A stretch of 64,000 nucleotides of DNA from Bacteroides sp. (lineage in GTDB: Bacteria > Bacteroidota > Bacteroidia > Bacteroidales > Muribaculaceae). A program made the translations under genes and the position numbers. The stretch covers positions 1 through 64,000 of the forward strand of contig JAAVDA010000012.1 in the NCBI GenBank assembly GCA_014802045.1, read 5' to 3'. Shown here piece after piece: positions 10,434 through 18,762 of the stretch; position 1 is the first letter of the stretch, and the number at the start of each line of letters is the position of its first letter. Under the pieces are notes generated by a model. It had not been told where the DNA came from. It saw nothing but the letters and a program-made list of their open reading frames with translations, and made no database searches.

Positions 10434-13190
10434 TTAGAAGTTTATTTTGAGCTTCACGCTGTAGGTGCGTCCGAAAGTGTAGAAGACTCGGTTGGCGTTC
10501 ATCCATGTGCCTTCGGCACCGAGAGGAGTCTGTGCCTGGGTCACGTAGTTGTAGTTGCAGAGGTTGTTGACGTTGCCATAGATGGTGGCGTTGATTCCTC
10601 CGAGGTCAAAGTTGTAGCTTGCGCTCATATCGAGCATATTTCCCCAGGGAATTCTCCAGGGTGTGCCGGGTTTGAGCACGGAGCCGTTCTGGAGGCTTGA
10701 GGATGTGAGGTTGATGTCGGAGTAGTTGCGTGCGTAGATGGTCCAGTCGGCACCGATGCGGAATCCTTTGAAGGGCTTGAATGTGGCTCCGAGGGCAGCG
10801 GTGGTCTGGGCTGAGCCGCTCACCTTGACGCCTTTCTGTTCGAGGGTGGCGCTGAGATGGTCTGGTGCGAGGATGCCAGAGGCGATGGTGCCGTCGAGAG
10901 CTGAGAGCGGGGCACCGTTCTGGTTGTAGAAATATCCGGTGGCGTTAGAGTCCCACTGCCAGTCGCCCAGAGAGAGCATGGCGTCAAATTCAGCCCATTT
11001 CACGGGTTTATATTTGGCATTGATTTCTATGCCCATATGGCGAGCGTCGACACCAGACATGGCGAAGTAATAGTAGTTGGAGCCGTCTTTTGCACGGGAG
11101 GGGTCGATCTGTTCGCCTTTAGACATGGTGCGGTCCATCCATTTGGTGTAGTATGCGTTGAGTTCTACGGCGAGTTTCGGTGAGTGGAATCCGTAGCCGA
11201 TCTCAAACGAGCCAACCTTTTCGTTGAGAGCGTCGGGGTTGGTGATGTTGCTTCGCTGGGATGAGAGGAACACACCATAGCTGAAGAAGGGTGCGCGGGA
11301 GATGTAGCCACCGTTGAAGAACACGTTGTTGTGGGCGTCGATATTGTAGTTGACACCGCCTTTGATTGTGCCTCCGATGAAGTTTTTGGTTTCGGATCGG
11401 GAGTGTTCGGCGTCGTAGTAGTAGAAGTCTTTGCGCCAGTAGGTGTTGTTGTTGAGGGCTCCTGCAAGCACGAAGTTGAGCTTGCCTCCCATGATGGTGT
11501 ATTCTCCCTGGCCGTAGATGCCCTCCTGACAGGTGAAGCCGTCGTAGTTGCGGTTGACCACGTCGCCTACATGAAGCTTCTCGTAGACCCATTCGAGGTC
11601 GTTCTTGTTGTGGACGGCATTATTGTAGGGCTGGACATTGCTGCGGTTGGAGTTGTCGATATAATATTCGCCTCCAAAAAGGTCGGAGATTTCGGTCTTG
11701 TGGTGTCCCACATAGTAGCGGAGGTCAAGACCGCCGGTGATGTTGATGCGCTGTCCGTTGGAGAGGTCAATGCGCTTTTTGTAGGATGAGATGAGGCCGT
11801 AAGTCTCGTGGGAGTTGAGCTGCTTGCCGATAACCATGTTGGAACCTGTGGTCGACTCGGCGTTCATGCGCTCTACGGCTGCATAGTCATAGTATCCTTC
11901 GGGGGTGCGGAACTGCATGTTGAGCACGCCGTCGCTGGCTCCGTACCATGAGGAGCTGTAGCTGGTCTGTGAGCCGTCGGAGTTGTAGACCGTGCGTCCG
12001 AGACCGGTGCGTCCGCCGCCGGAAGTGATTGAGGCGTAGACGGAGGTGGAGAGCGACTGGGTGTGGTCTATCTGCCAGATGTGGTTGAGAGCGAGCTGAG
12101 GCTTATGGTAGAAGTTGTGGTTTGAGTTGTAGACCTTGCCGTTTGAGCGGAAGCCGTAGGTTGGGTTGTAGCGGTAGGGGCTTTCACCCTGCATGTAGTC
12201 GCGCACATCCTGCCATCCTTCGATTGTGAGGCCGTTGTTATAGTTTCGCTGGTCGTGCCATTGGGGTGAGCCGAATCCGGTGAATCCTATCTGGTGGCTG
12301 TCGTTGATACGCTTTGTGACGTTGATAAACCAGGAGTAGGCTTCGTAGGCAGTGCCCTGCACATATCCTTCGGCCCATTTGCGTGATCCGAGCACTGTTA
12401 CCGCCCAGCCGTTTTTCATCATTCCGGTGGAGAGTTTCACTCCGATCTGGTTGAGGCCGTCGTTGCCCATTCCATACCAGAGGCTTCCTCCTTTTTCCAC
12501 GTCGATTGTGCGGGTGGTGATATTGATGGTGCCTCCGATTGAGGGAGTGGAGACGATTGTGGCTCCGAGACCGCGCTGGGTCTGAATGTTGGATGCTACG
12601 TCTGAAAGGTTGGTCCAGTTGCTCATGTAGACGCCGCCCCATTCCATATCGTTGACGGGGATACCGTTGATGAGCATGGCTACATTTTCGCTCTGGAAGC
12701 CGCGCATGCGGGTTTTCGCATCGCCGAAGCCTCCACCTTCGCTGCGGGTGTAGACGCCCGGGGTGGTCTTGAGCACTTCGAGGAGTTCCTGGTTGCCGAG
12801 CTTGAATTCGATATTGTCTGCCGAGATGGTAGACATGGCCACGGGTGTCTCGCGGGTTTTACCGATAGACTGGGTTACGACCACGTCTTTGAGCACCTTG
12901 GCGTCTACTTCAAGGCGGATTATGCCCATGTCGGCTGCCGGGGTGAGCTCAACGGGTTTGTAGCCGATCACTGAGATGCGGATTGTTTTGGTGGACTGAG
13001 GCACTGTGAGAGTGAACTGTCCGTCGAGATCGGTGGATGTGGCTATAGATGTGCCGGGCACAGCTACAGTCGCACCAATCATGGGTTCGTCGATTTCGTC
13101 GACAACTGTTCCGGTGCATTTGATGTCTGCGGCGATGGCACTCACACAGGCCAGCCACATCACACCGGCCAAGAGAAATAGTCTCTTCAT
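10434..13190 (-). CDS. TonB-dependent outer-membrane receptor with carboxypeptidase-regulatory-like N-terminal domain
   Basis: CTGTVVDEIDEPMIGATVAVPGTSIATSTDLDGQFTL N-terminal domain; plug VDAKVLKDVVVTQSIGKTRETPVAMSTI; C-terminal aromatic beta strand (TFGRTYSVKLKINF). Confidence 0.9.
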   Translation of the reverse strand: MKRLFLLAGVMWLACVSAIAADIKCTGTVVDEIDEPMIGATVAVPGTSIATSTDLDGQFTLTVPQSTKTIRISVIGYKPVELTPAADMGIIRLEVDAKVLKDVVVTQSIGKTRETPVAMSTISADNIEFKLGNQELLEVLKTTPGVYTRSEGGGFGDAKTRMRGFQSENVAMLINGIPVNDMEWGGVYMSNWTNLSDVASNIQTQRGLGATIVSTPSIGGTINITTRTIDVEKGGSLWYGMGNDGLNQIGVKLSTGMMKNGWAVTVLGSRKWAEGYVQGTAYEAYSWFINVTKRINDSHQIGFTGFGSPQWHDQRNYNNGLTIEGWQDVRDYMQGESPYRYNPTYGFRSNGKVYNSNHNFYHKPQLALNHIWQIDHTQSLSTSVYASITSGGGRTGLGRTVYNSDGSQTSYSSSWYGASDGVLNMQFRTPEGYYDYAAVERMNAESTTGSNMVIGKQLNSHETYGLISSYKKRIDLSNGQRINITGGLDLRYYVGHHKTEISDLFGGEYYIDNSNRSNVQPYNNAVHNKNDLEWVYEKLHVGDVVNRNYDGFTCQEGIYGQGEYTIMGGKLNFVLAGALNNNTYWRKDFYYYDAEHSRSETKNFIGGTIKGGVNYNIDAHNNVFFNGGYISRAPFFSYGVFLSSQRSNITNPDALNEKVGSFEIGYGFHSPKLAVELNAYYTKWMDRTMSKGEQIDPSRAKDGSNYYYFAMSGVDARHMGIEINAKYKPVKWAEFDAMLSLGDWQWDSNATGYFYNQNGAPLSALDGTIASGILAPDHLSATLEQKGVKVSGSAQTTAALGATFKPFKGFRIGADWTIYARNYSDINLTSSSLQNGSVLKPGTPWRIPWGNMLDMSASYNFDLGGINATIYGNVNNLCNYNYVTQAQTPLGAEGTWMNANRVFYTFGRTYSVKLKINF

Positions 13191-13365
13191 AGCGGATATT
13201 ACTTGGTTATTGGTTGATTGGTATGTGGTTATATATCATCTATGGCGAAATGGGGTTTTGCGGCTCCATTTCACGCTGCAAATTTACGTTAAAAATCCCA
13301 AATTACCAATATCCGCAGGGGAGGAGAGTGTGGTGGAGTGATGAGGGGATTATGGAGGCAAAAAA

Positions 13366-13396
13366 AGTCCCCGCCGCTTGTGAGCGACAGGGGCTT
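13366..13396 (-). terminator. Terminator of the Gfo/Idh/MocA gene
   Basis: AGTCCCCGCCGCT..AGCGACAGGGGCT stem with T7 on minus strand. Confidence 0.65.
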
Positions 13397-13421
13397 TCTA
13401 ATGAGTTGTGGGGGAGTAGCC

Positions 13422-15074
13422 TTATTTTGTGGCTTTCTCAATCTGTGCTTTAGCCTTGGCGAGAGCCTTGTCGTAGGCTTTCTGAGCTTTGGCCTTCTGC
13501 TTGGGATCAGCCTGCTGCACCTTGTCATAGAGGGCCCAGAGGTTGTTGGCTTCTACGGCTGCTTTCTGAGCAGCGGTATAGGCTTCGGCCTTCTGCTCGG
13601 CGGCTTTTTCGTCGGCTTCGGATGCATAGGCGTGCTTATAGCCTTTCACGTCGTTCCAGTGGCCGCGTGTGAAGTCGGGGAACGCTACGGCAGCAGAGTT
13701 ATTGTCCATGGAGAGTGAGCCGAGTTCGGCGAGTGAGCACCATTCGGCGAGGTCATAGACGTCCATGTCGAGGGGCAGACCGTTCTGGAGGCAGTAGACC
13801 ATACGTGCGTCCATGAAGAAGTCCATACCACCGTGACCGCCAACTTTCTTGGCGAGTTCGCCGTATTTGGTGATGATGGGGTGACGGTATTTTTCGCGGA
13901 GAGCCTGCATCTCTTCTTTGGGCATGAAGCCGTGAGATGAGAGATTGTCGACTTTGGGAGCGTTGCCGGTGGCTTTGAGCTGTTCGGCGTCGATGGCGAA
14001 GCCTTCGATGGGGTATTTGTTGGCGAAGCCTTTTGTGCCGGTGAGCTGATAGAGGCGGTTGTAGGGCTGGGGATTCATAACGTCGTGCTGAATCTCAACT
14101 ACTTTGCCGTTGGCTGTGCGCATGAGGGTGGTGGTGTGGTCACCGTTGCGGTAGTCAGTGCATTCCTTCCCGGTCTTCTTCTCCACATATTCCTTGCCGT
14201 GTGAGCTCTTGGTGTCCATGGCGGTGAGGGTTGTGAAGCGGTCGCCGCGGTGGATGTCGAGCACCTGTGCAACCGGGCCGAGGCCGTGGGTGGCATAGAC
14301 GTCACCACGGTTTTCCATGTTATATTTCATGCGCCATCCGAGCTGGTCGGGGTCGGTGTCGGGGTTCTTCCAGTAGTAATCCCAGAAGTCGTCGAGGTTG
14401 TGGATATATGCACCCTGTGCGCGGAGCACTTCGCCGAGCACTCCCTGCTGAGCCATGTTGAGCGCGTCGAGCTCAAACCAGTCGTAGCAGCAGTTTTCGA
14501 GAATCATGCAGTGCTTGCGGTTTTTCTCAGAAAGGTTGATGAGTTCCCAGCACTGTTCGAGGTTCATGGCCGAGGGAACTTCGATGGCGGTGTTCTTACC
14601 ATTTTCGAGGGCGCATTTTGCCACGGGGAAGTGGTGGTCCCAGTCGGTGGCCACATACACGAGGTCAATATCGTCGCGCTTGCAGAGCTCTTCATAGCCA
14701 TTTTCGCCGGAATAAACTGCGGCGGGCATGAGGCCGGCTTCCTTGAGGTATTTCTGGCAGCGTTCGGCGCGTTCGGGCTCGTAGTCGCAGAGAGCCACGA
14801 TTTCAACGCCGGGGATGTGGGTGAAACGCTGCACGGCTCCGGGGCCACGCATGCCGAGGCCAACGAAAGCCACTCTCACCTTGTCCATCTTGGGGACAGT
14901 GAGACCGAGGGCGGATTCCTGACCGGCCTCGCGCTCGGGGGTGTCGACCACGATTGTTCCTTTGTCCCAATGCCACTTGGTGGATGGCGAGAGAGACTGG
15001 GCGCCGATAGTCTGCGATCCGGCAATAACGGCCGCGCAGGCAAGGAGTGCGCCAAAGATTCGGTTAATTCTCAT
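13422..15074 (-). CDS. Gfo/Idh/MocA-family oxidoreductase resembling GH109 alpha-N-acetylgalactosaminidases, with Ala/Lys-rich C-terminal extension
   Basis: RVAFVGLGMRGPGAVQRFTHIPGVEIVALCDYEPERAERC NAD-binding motif; DWDHHFPVAKCALENGKNTAIEVPSA; THGLGPVAQVLDIHRGDRF; signal peptide. Confidence 0.85.
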   Translation of the reverse strand: MRINRIFGALLACAAVIAGSQTIGAQSLSPSTKWHWDKGTIVVDTPEREAGQESALGLTVPKMDKVRVAFVGLGMRGPGAVQRFTHIPGVEIVALCDYEPERAERCQKYLKEAGLMPAAVYSGENGYEELCKRDDIDLVYVATDWDHHFPVAKCALENGKNTAIEVPSAMNLEQCWELINLSEKNRKHCMILENCCYDWFELDALNMAQQGVLGEVLRAQGAYIHNLDDFWDYYWKNPDTDPDQLGWRMKYNMENRGDVYATHGLGPVAQVLDIHRGDRFTTLTAMDTKSSHGKEYVEKKTGKECTDYRNGDHTTTLMRTANGKVVEIQHDVMNPQPYNRLYQLTGTKGFANKYPIEGFAIDAEQLKATGNAPKVDNLSSHGFMPKEEMQALREKYRHPIITKYGELAKKVGGHGGMDFFMDARMVYCLQNGLPLDMDVYDLAEWCSLAELGSLSMDNNSAAVAFPDFTRGHWNDVKGYKHAYASEADEKAAEQKAEAYTAAQKAAVEANNLWALYDKVQQADPKQKAKAQKAYDKALAKAKAQIEKATK

Positions 15075-15280
15075 GATGAAATGATAGGTTTATTTTTGAG
15101 TGTTAAAGTTCGGTAATCGGATTAAATATGAGACTGAAGCTCTTGCGGGGGTCAATCGGTGGTCAAAGGTAGTCAATATTTTCCGAAAAAAAGCACTTTT
15201 GGCTGTAAAGGTGGTGTAAATCCCGAAAATATCCCTAAATTTGTGGAAATTTAATAAATACCATACTCAAAATAACCCGC

Positions 15281-16369
15281 ATGAAAGACTTCGACAAAAT
15301 AGTGAGTCAGTTTGACGTGAAAGGTACGGTAGACACCGTGAAACCTTTGGGCAACGGCCTTATCAACGACACTTATATCGTGCGCACAAGCGAGGAGGAT
15401 GCTCCCGACTATGTGTTGCAGCGCATCAATCACCATATCTTTACCGATGTGGATACTCTTCAGACCAATATCGCAGCCGTGACTTCTCATATCCGCCGCA
15501 AGCTTGAGGCAGCGGGGGCTGACGATATAGACCGCAAGGTGCTCACATTTATCCCGGTGAAGGGCGAAGATAAGACCTATTATTTCGATGGCGATTCCTA
15601 CTGGCGCATGATGGTGTTTATTCCGCGCGCTCACACTCTGGAGGCAGTCAATCCCGAGTCGTCAAGGTTTGCAGGCGAGGCTTTCGGTGAGTTTCAGGCC
15701 ATGCTTGTGGATATCGATGCCGATCTCAAGGAGAGCATTCCCGACTTTCACAATATGGAGTTTCGTCTCAAACAGCTCCATGATGCTGTGGCTGCCGATC
15801 CAGTGGGTCGCGTGAAAGAGGTGAAGCCTCTGCTCGACGAGCTTGAAAGCCGTGCGGAAGAGATGTGTAAGGCAGAACGGTTGTATCGTGAGGGTAAGTT
15901 GCCCAAACGTATATGCCATTGCGACACGAAAGTCAACAATATGATGTTTGATGAAGATGGGCGCATTCTCTGTGTGATAGACCTTGACACAGTTATGCCG
16001 TCGTTCATATTCAGCGACTATGGCGATTTTCTGCGCACCGGCGCCAACAAGCTTGCCGAGGATGACCCCAATATCGAAGGGGTGGAGTTTGACATGGATA
16101 TCTTCCGCGCGTTTACCGAAGGCTATCTTTCGTCGGCCCGTTCGTTTCTCACTCCGCTTGAAATAGAAAACCTGCCTTATGCCGCAGCCCTCTTCCCTTA
16201 TATGCAGGCTGTGCGTTTCCTCACCGATTATATAAACGGTGACACCTATTATAAGATAAAGTATCCGGAGCATAACCTCGTGAGAACTCGCAACCAGTTT
16301 AAGCTGCTGCAGAGCATAGAGGAGAAGACCCCCGAGATGCGCGAATTTATCGCCGCTCAGCTCGCTTGA
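15281..16369 (+). CDS. Aminoglycoside-phosphotransferase-fold kinase, probable N-acetylhexosamine 1-kinase (NahK-like)
   Basis: GNGLINDTYIV, RICHCDTKVNNMMFD catalytic loop, CVIDLDTVMPSFIFSDYGDFLRTGAN. Confidence 0.8.
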   Translation: MKDFDKIVSQFDVKGTVDTVKPLGNGLINDTYIVRTSEEDAPDYVLQRINHHIFTDVDTLQTNIAAVTSHIRRKLEAAGADDIDRKVLTFIPVKGEDKTYYFDGDSYWRMMVFIPRAHTLEAVNPESSRFAGEAFGEFQAMLVDIDADLKESIPDFHNMEFRLKQLHDAVAADPVGRVKEVKPLLDELESRAEEMCKAERLYREGKLPKRICHCDTKVNNMMFDEDGRILCVIDLDTVMPSFIFSDYGDFLRTGANKLAEDDPNIEGVEFDMDIFRAFTEGYLSSARSFLTPLEIENLPYAAALFPYMQAVRFLTDYINGDTYYKIKYPEHNLVRTRNQFKLLQSIEEKTPEMREFIAAQLA

Positions 16370-16394
16370 TATCATACACAATTATATAAATCAG

Positions 16395-16421
16395 GGCGCA
16401 TGACTTCTATTAGTTATGCGC
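16395..16421 (+). terminator. Terminator after the kinase gene
   Basis: GGCGCATGAC / GTTATGCGCT stem then CTGTTTGTTTT. Confidence 0.55.
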
Positions 16422-16523
16422 TCTGTTTGTTTTAGCTTGATGCGTGATTTAGGTTGAGCGATAGCGATACCAAAGGATTATTTCTGCGGCGAAGGCGCTT
16501 CGGGAGGAGAAACGGTGGGCAAT

Positions 16524-16600
16524 AATGTGTCCTGCCGGGACACATTGCGTCCCCTATAGGCTTACCCCGGGGGGGCGGACAATCCCGCCTCTCCGGGCCG
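16524..16600 (-). repeat. REP-like GC-rich palindromic repeat, locus B
   Basis: AATGTGTCCTGCCGGGACACATT at 16524-16546, then CTATAGGCTTACCCCGG and GGACAATCCCGCCTCTCCGGG; same layout as locus A. Confidence 0.7.
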
Positions 16601-16666
16601 CGGGGGCGGTGCATGCGGGCTTCATCCCGGAGGCGACGCGCGTGGGGCGGGGTGGTGAAAAAAAGT

Positions 16667-16698
16667 GCGGGCAGCGCCGGGGTTGCCGGGCTGCCCGC
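16667..16698 (-). terminator. rpsA terminator
   Basis: GCGGGCAGC / GCTGCCCGC stem with T7 on minus strand. Confidence 0.7.
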
Positions 16699-16745
16699 TG
16701 TGGGTGAAGGGGTCTGCGGTTTATGGCAGACTCTTTATCGGTTTA

Positions 16746-18530
16746 TCACTTGCCTTCGAGTTTCTCCTTAAGGGCTGCGAGAGCTTCGAGATCGCCGAGG
16801 GTGGTCTTTTCGAGGGGTGTGTTGAGCATCGGAGTTTCCTCTGCCTGACGCTTGGGAGCGCGCTTGGCCTTGCGGTTTTCGTTGCGCTCTGCCTTAGCTT
16901 CATCTTCGAAGATGCGGCTGTGAGAGAGGATGATGCGCTTGCTGTCTTTGTTAAACTCAATTACCTTGAAGTTGAGCTTTTCGTCTACCTGGGCGGAGGT
17001 GCCGTCTTCCTTAACGAGGTGTTTCGGAGTGGCGAAGCCTTCCACGCCGTAGGGGAGTGCGATTACAGCGCCTTTCTCTACCATCTCTACGATTGTGCCT
17101 TCGTGAACGGAACCTACGGTGAACACAGTTTCGAATACATCCCAGGGGTTTTCTTCGAGCTGCTTGTGGCCGAGGCTCAGACGACGGTTGTCTTTGTCGA
17201 TTTCGAGTACCTGAACGTCGATGTTGGCACCGATCTGAGTGAATTCGCTGGGGTGTTTCACCTTCTTTGTCCAGGAAAGGTCGGAGATGTGGATAAGGCC
17301 GTCTACGCCCTCTTCGATTTCAACGAATACGCCGAAGTTGGTGAAATTGCGCACTTTGGCGGTGTGCTTGCTGCCGATGGGATATTTGGTTTCGATATTT
17401 TCCCAGGGATCAGCCTTGAGCTGCTTGATGCCGAGGCTCATCTTGCGGTCTTCGCGGTCGAGGTTGAGCACTACGGCTTCGATTTCGTCGCCAACCTTCA
17501 TGAAGTCTTGAGCGCTGCGGAGGTGCTGGCTCCAGGACATCTCGCTCACGTGGATAAGACCTTCGACACCGGGAGCGATTTCTACGAATGCGCCGTAGTC
17601 GGCCATAACAACAACGCGTCCCTTCACCTTGTCGCCGACCTTCATGTCGGGGTCGAGGGCATCCCAGGGATGGGGCTGGAGCTGCTTCAGACCGAGGGCA
17701 ATGCGCTTCTTCTCGTCGTCGAAGTCGAGGATAACGACGTTGAGCTTCTGGTCGAGCTGCACAACTTCTTCGGGGTGGTTCACGCGGCCCCATGAGAGGT
17801 CGGTGATGTGGATGAGACCGTCTACGCCGCCGAGGTCGATGAACACACCGTAGCTGGTGATGTTTTTGACAGTGCCTTCGAGCACCTGACCTTTTTCGAG
17901 CTTGGCGATGATTTCGCGCTTCTGCTGTTCGAGTTCGGCTTCGATGAGGGCCTTGTGGCTGACAACGACGTTTTTGAACTCCTGATTGATCTTAACGACC
18001 TTGAATTCCATGGTTTTGCCCACGAAGATGTCGTAGTCGCGGATGGGGCGAACGTCGATCTGGGAGCCGGGGAGGAATGCCTCGATACCGAACACGTCGA
18101 CAATCATGCCGCCTTTGGTGCGACACTTGATGTAGCCCTTGATGATTTCGTCTTTTTCCAGCGCCTCGTTGATGCGGTCCCATGAGCGGGCGGCGCGGGC
18201 TTTGCGGTGTGAGAGAATGAGCTGACCTTTCTTGTCTTCCTGGTTTTCGATGAATACCTCTACGGTGTCGCCGACCTTGATGTCGGGGTTGTAGCGGAAT
18301 TCGTTGACAGGAATGATACCGTCGCTCTTGTAGCCGATGTTGACCACTGCCTCACGCTTGTTGAGGGCGATGATGGTGCCTTCGATTACTTCTTTGTCTT
18401 TGACGGTGTTGAGAGACTCATCGTAGGTCTTGGTGAGTTCCTCACGCGATTTTTCGGAGTTGACGGTGCCGTTTTCGTAGGCATCCCAGTCAAAATCCTC
18501 GACTGCGGTGTTGATTACTTTTTCAGCCAT
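16746..18530 (-). CDS. rpsA: 30S ribosomal protein S1
   Basis: Multiple S1 domains (GVFIDLGGVDGLIHITDLSWGRV, GAFVEIAPGVEGLIHVSEMSW, GVFVEIEEGVDGLIHISDLSW). Confidence 0.96.
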   Translation of the reverse strand: MAEKVINTAVEDFDWDAYENGTVNSEKSREELTKTYDESLNTVKDKEVIEGTIIALNKREAVVNIGYKSDGIIPVNEFRYNPDIKVGDTVEVFIENQEDKKGQLILSHRKARAARSWDRINEALEKDEIIKGYIKCRTKGGMIVDVFGIEAFLPGSQIDVRPIRDYDIFVGKTMEFKVVKINQEFKNVVVSHKALIEAELEQQKREIIAKLEKGQVLEGTVKNITSYGVFIDLGGVDGLIHITDLSWGRVNHPEEVVQLDQKLNVVILDFDDEKKRIALGLKQLQPHPWDALDPDMKVGDKVKGRVVVMADYGAFVEIAPGVEGLIHVSEMSWSQHLRSAQDFMKVGDEIEAVVLNLDREDRKMSLGIKQLKADPWENIETKYPIGSKHTAKVRNFTNFGVFVEIEEGVDGLIHISDLSWTKKVKHPSEFTQIGANIDVQVLEIDKDNRRLSLGHKQLEENPWDVFETVFTVGSVHEGTIVEMVEKGAVIALPYGVEGFATPKHLVKEDGTSAQVDEKLNFKVIEFNKDSKRIILSHSRIFEDEAKAERNENRKAKRAPKRQAEETPMLNTPLEKTTLGDLEALAALKEKLEGK

Positions 18531-18701
18531 TTAATAAGTTAATAAATAAGAGTTTGGTTGCAGTTAATAAGTGAGACTTTATGTATAGTGTGTACTTATT
18601 GCGGGGCAAAGGTAAGAATTTTTTCCGACACGGCAAGCGCCACGCGCATTTTATTCACTTTCAGACGAAAAAACCTTTTTTTTACGCCGGCGTAAAAAGC
18701 A

Positions 18702-18738
18702 CCCGGCCCGTTAACCGCTGTGCGGATATCGGGCCGGG
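18702..18738 (-). terminator. secDF terminator
   Basis: CCCGGCCCG / CGGGCCGGG stem, T-rich downstream on minus strand. Confidence 0.6.
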
Positions 18739-18762
18739 ATGAGTGGTTATGGCTTTATGGGA

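Noticed and set aside
14250-15116. 288-aa plus-strand ORF
   Set aside because: Antisense to the GH109-like gene
16561-16575. Poly-G run (G7) near 16569 as a phase-variation tract
   Set aside because: Located in intergenic REP-like repeat DNA, shorter, and not in a coding or promoter context
16665-17795. 376-aa plus-strand ORF
   Set aside because: Antisense to rpsA; shadow ORF created by codon bias
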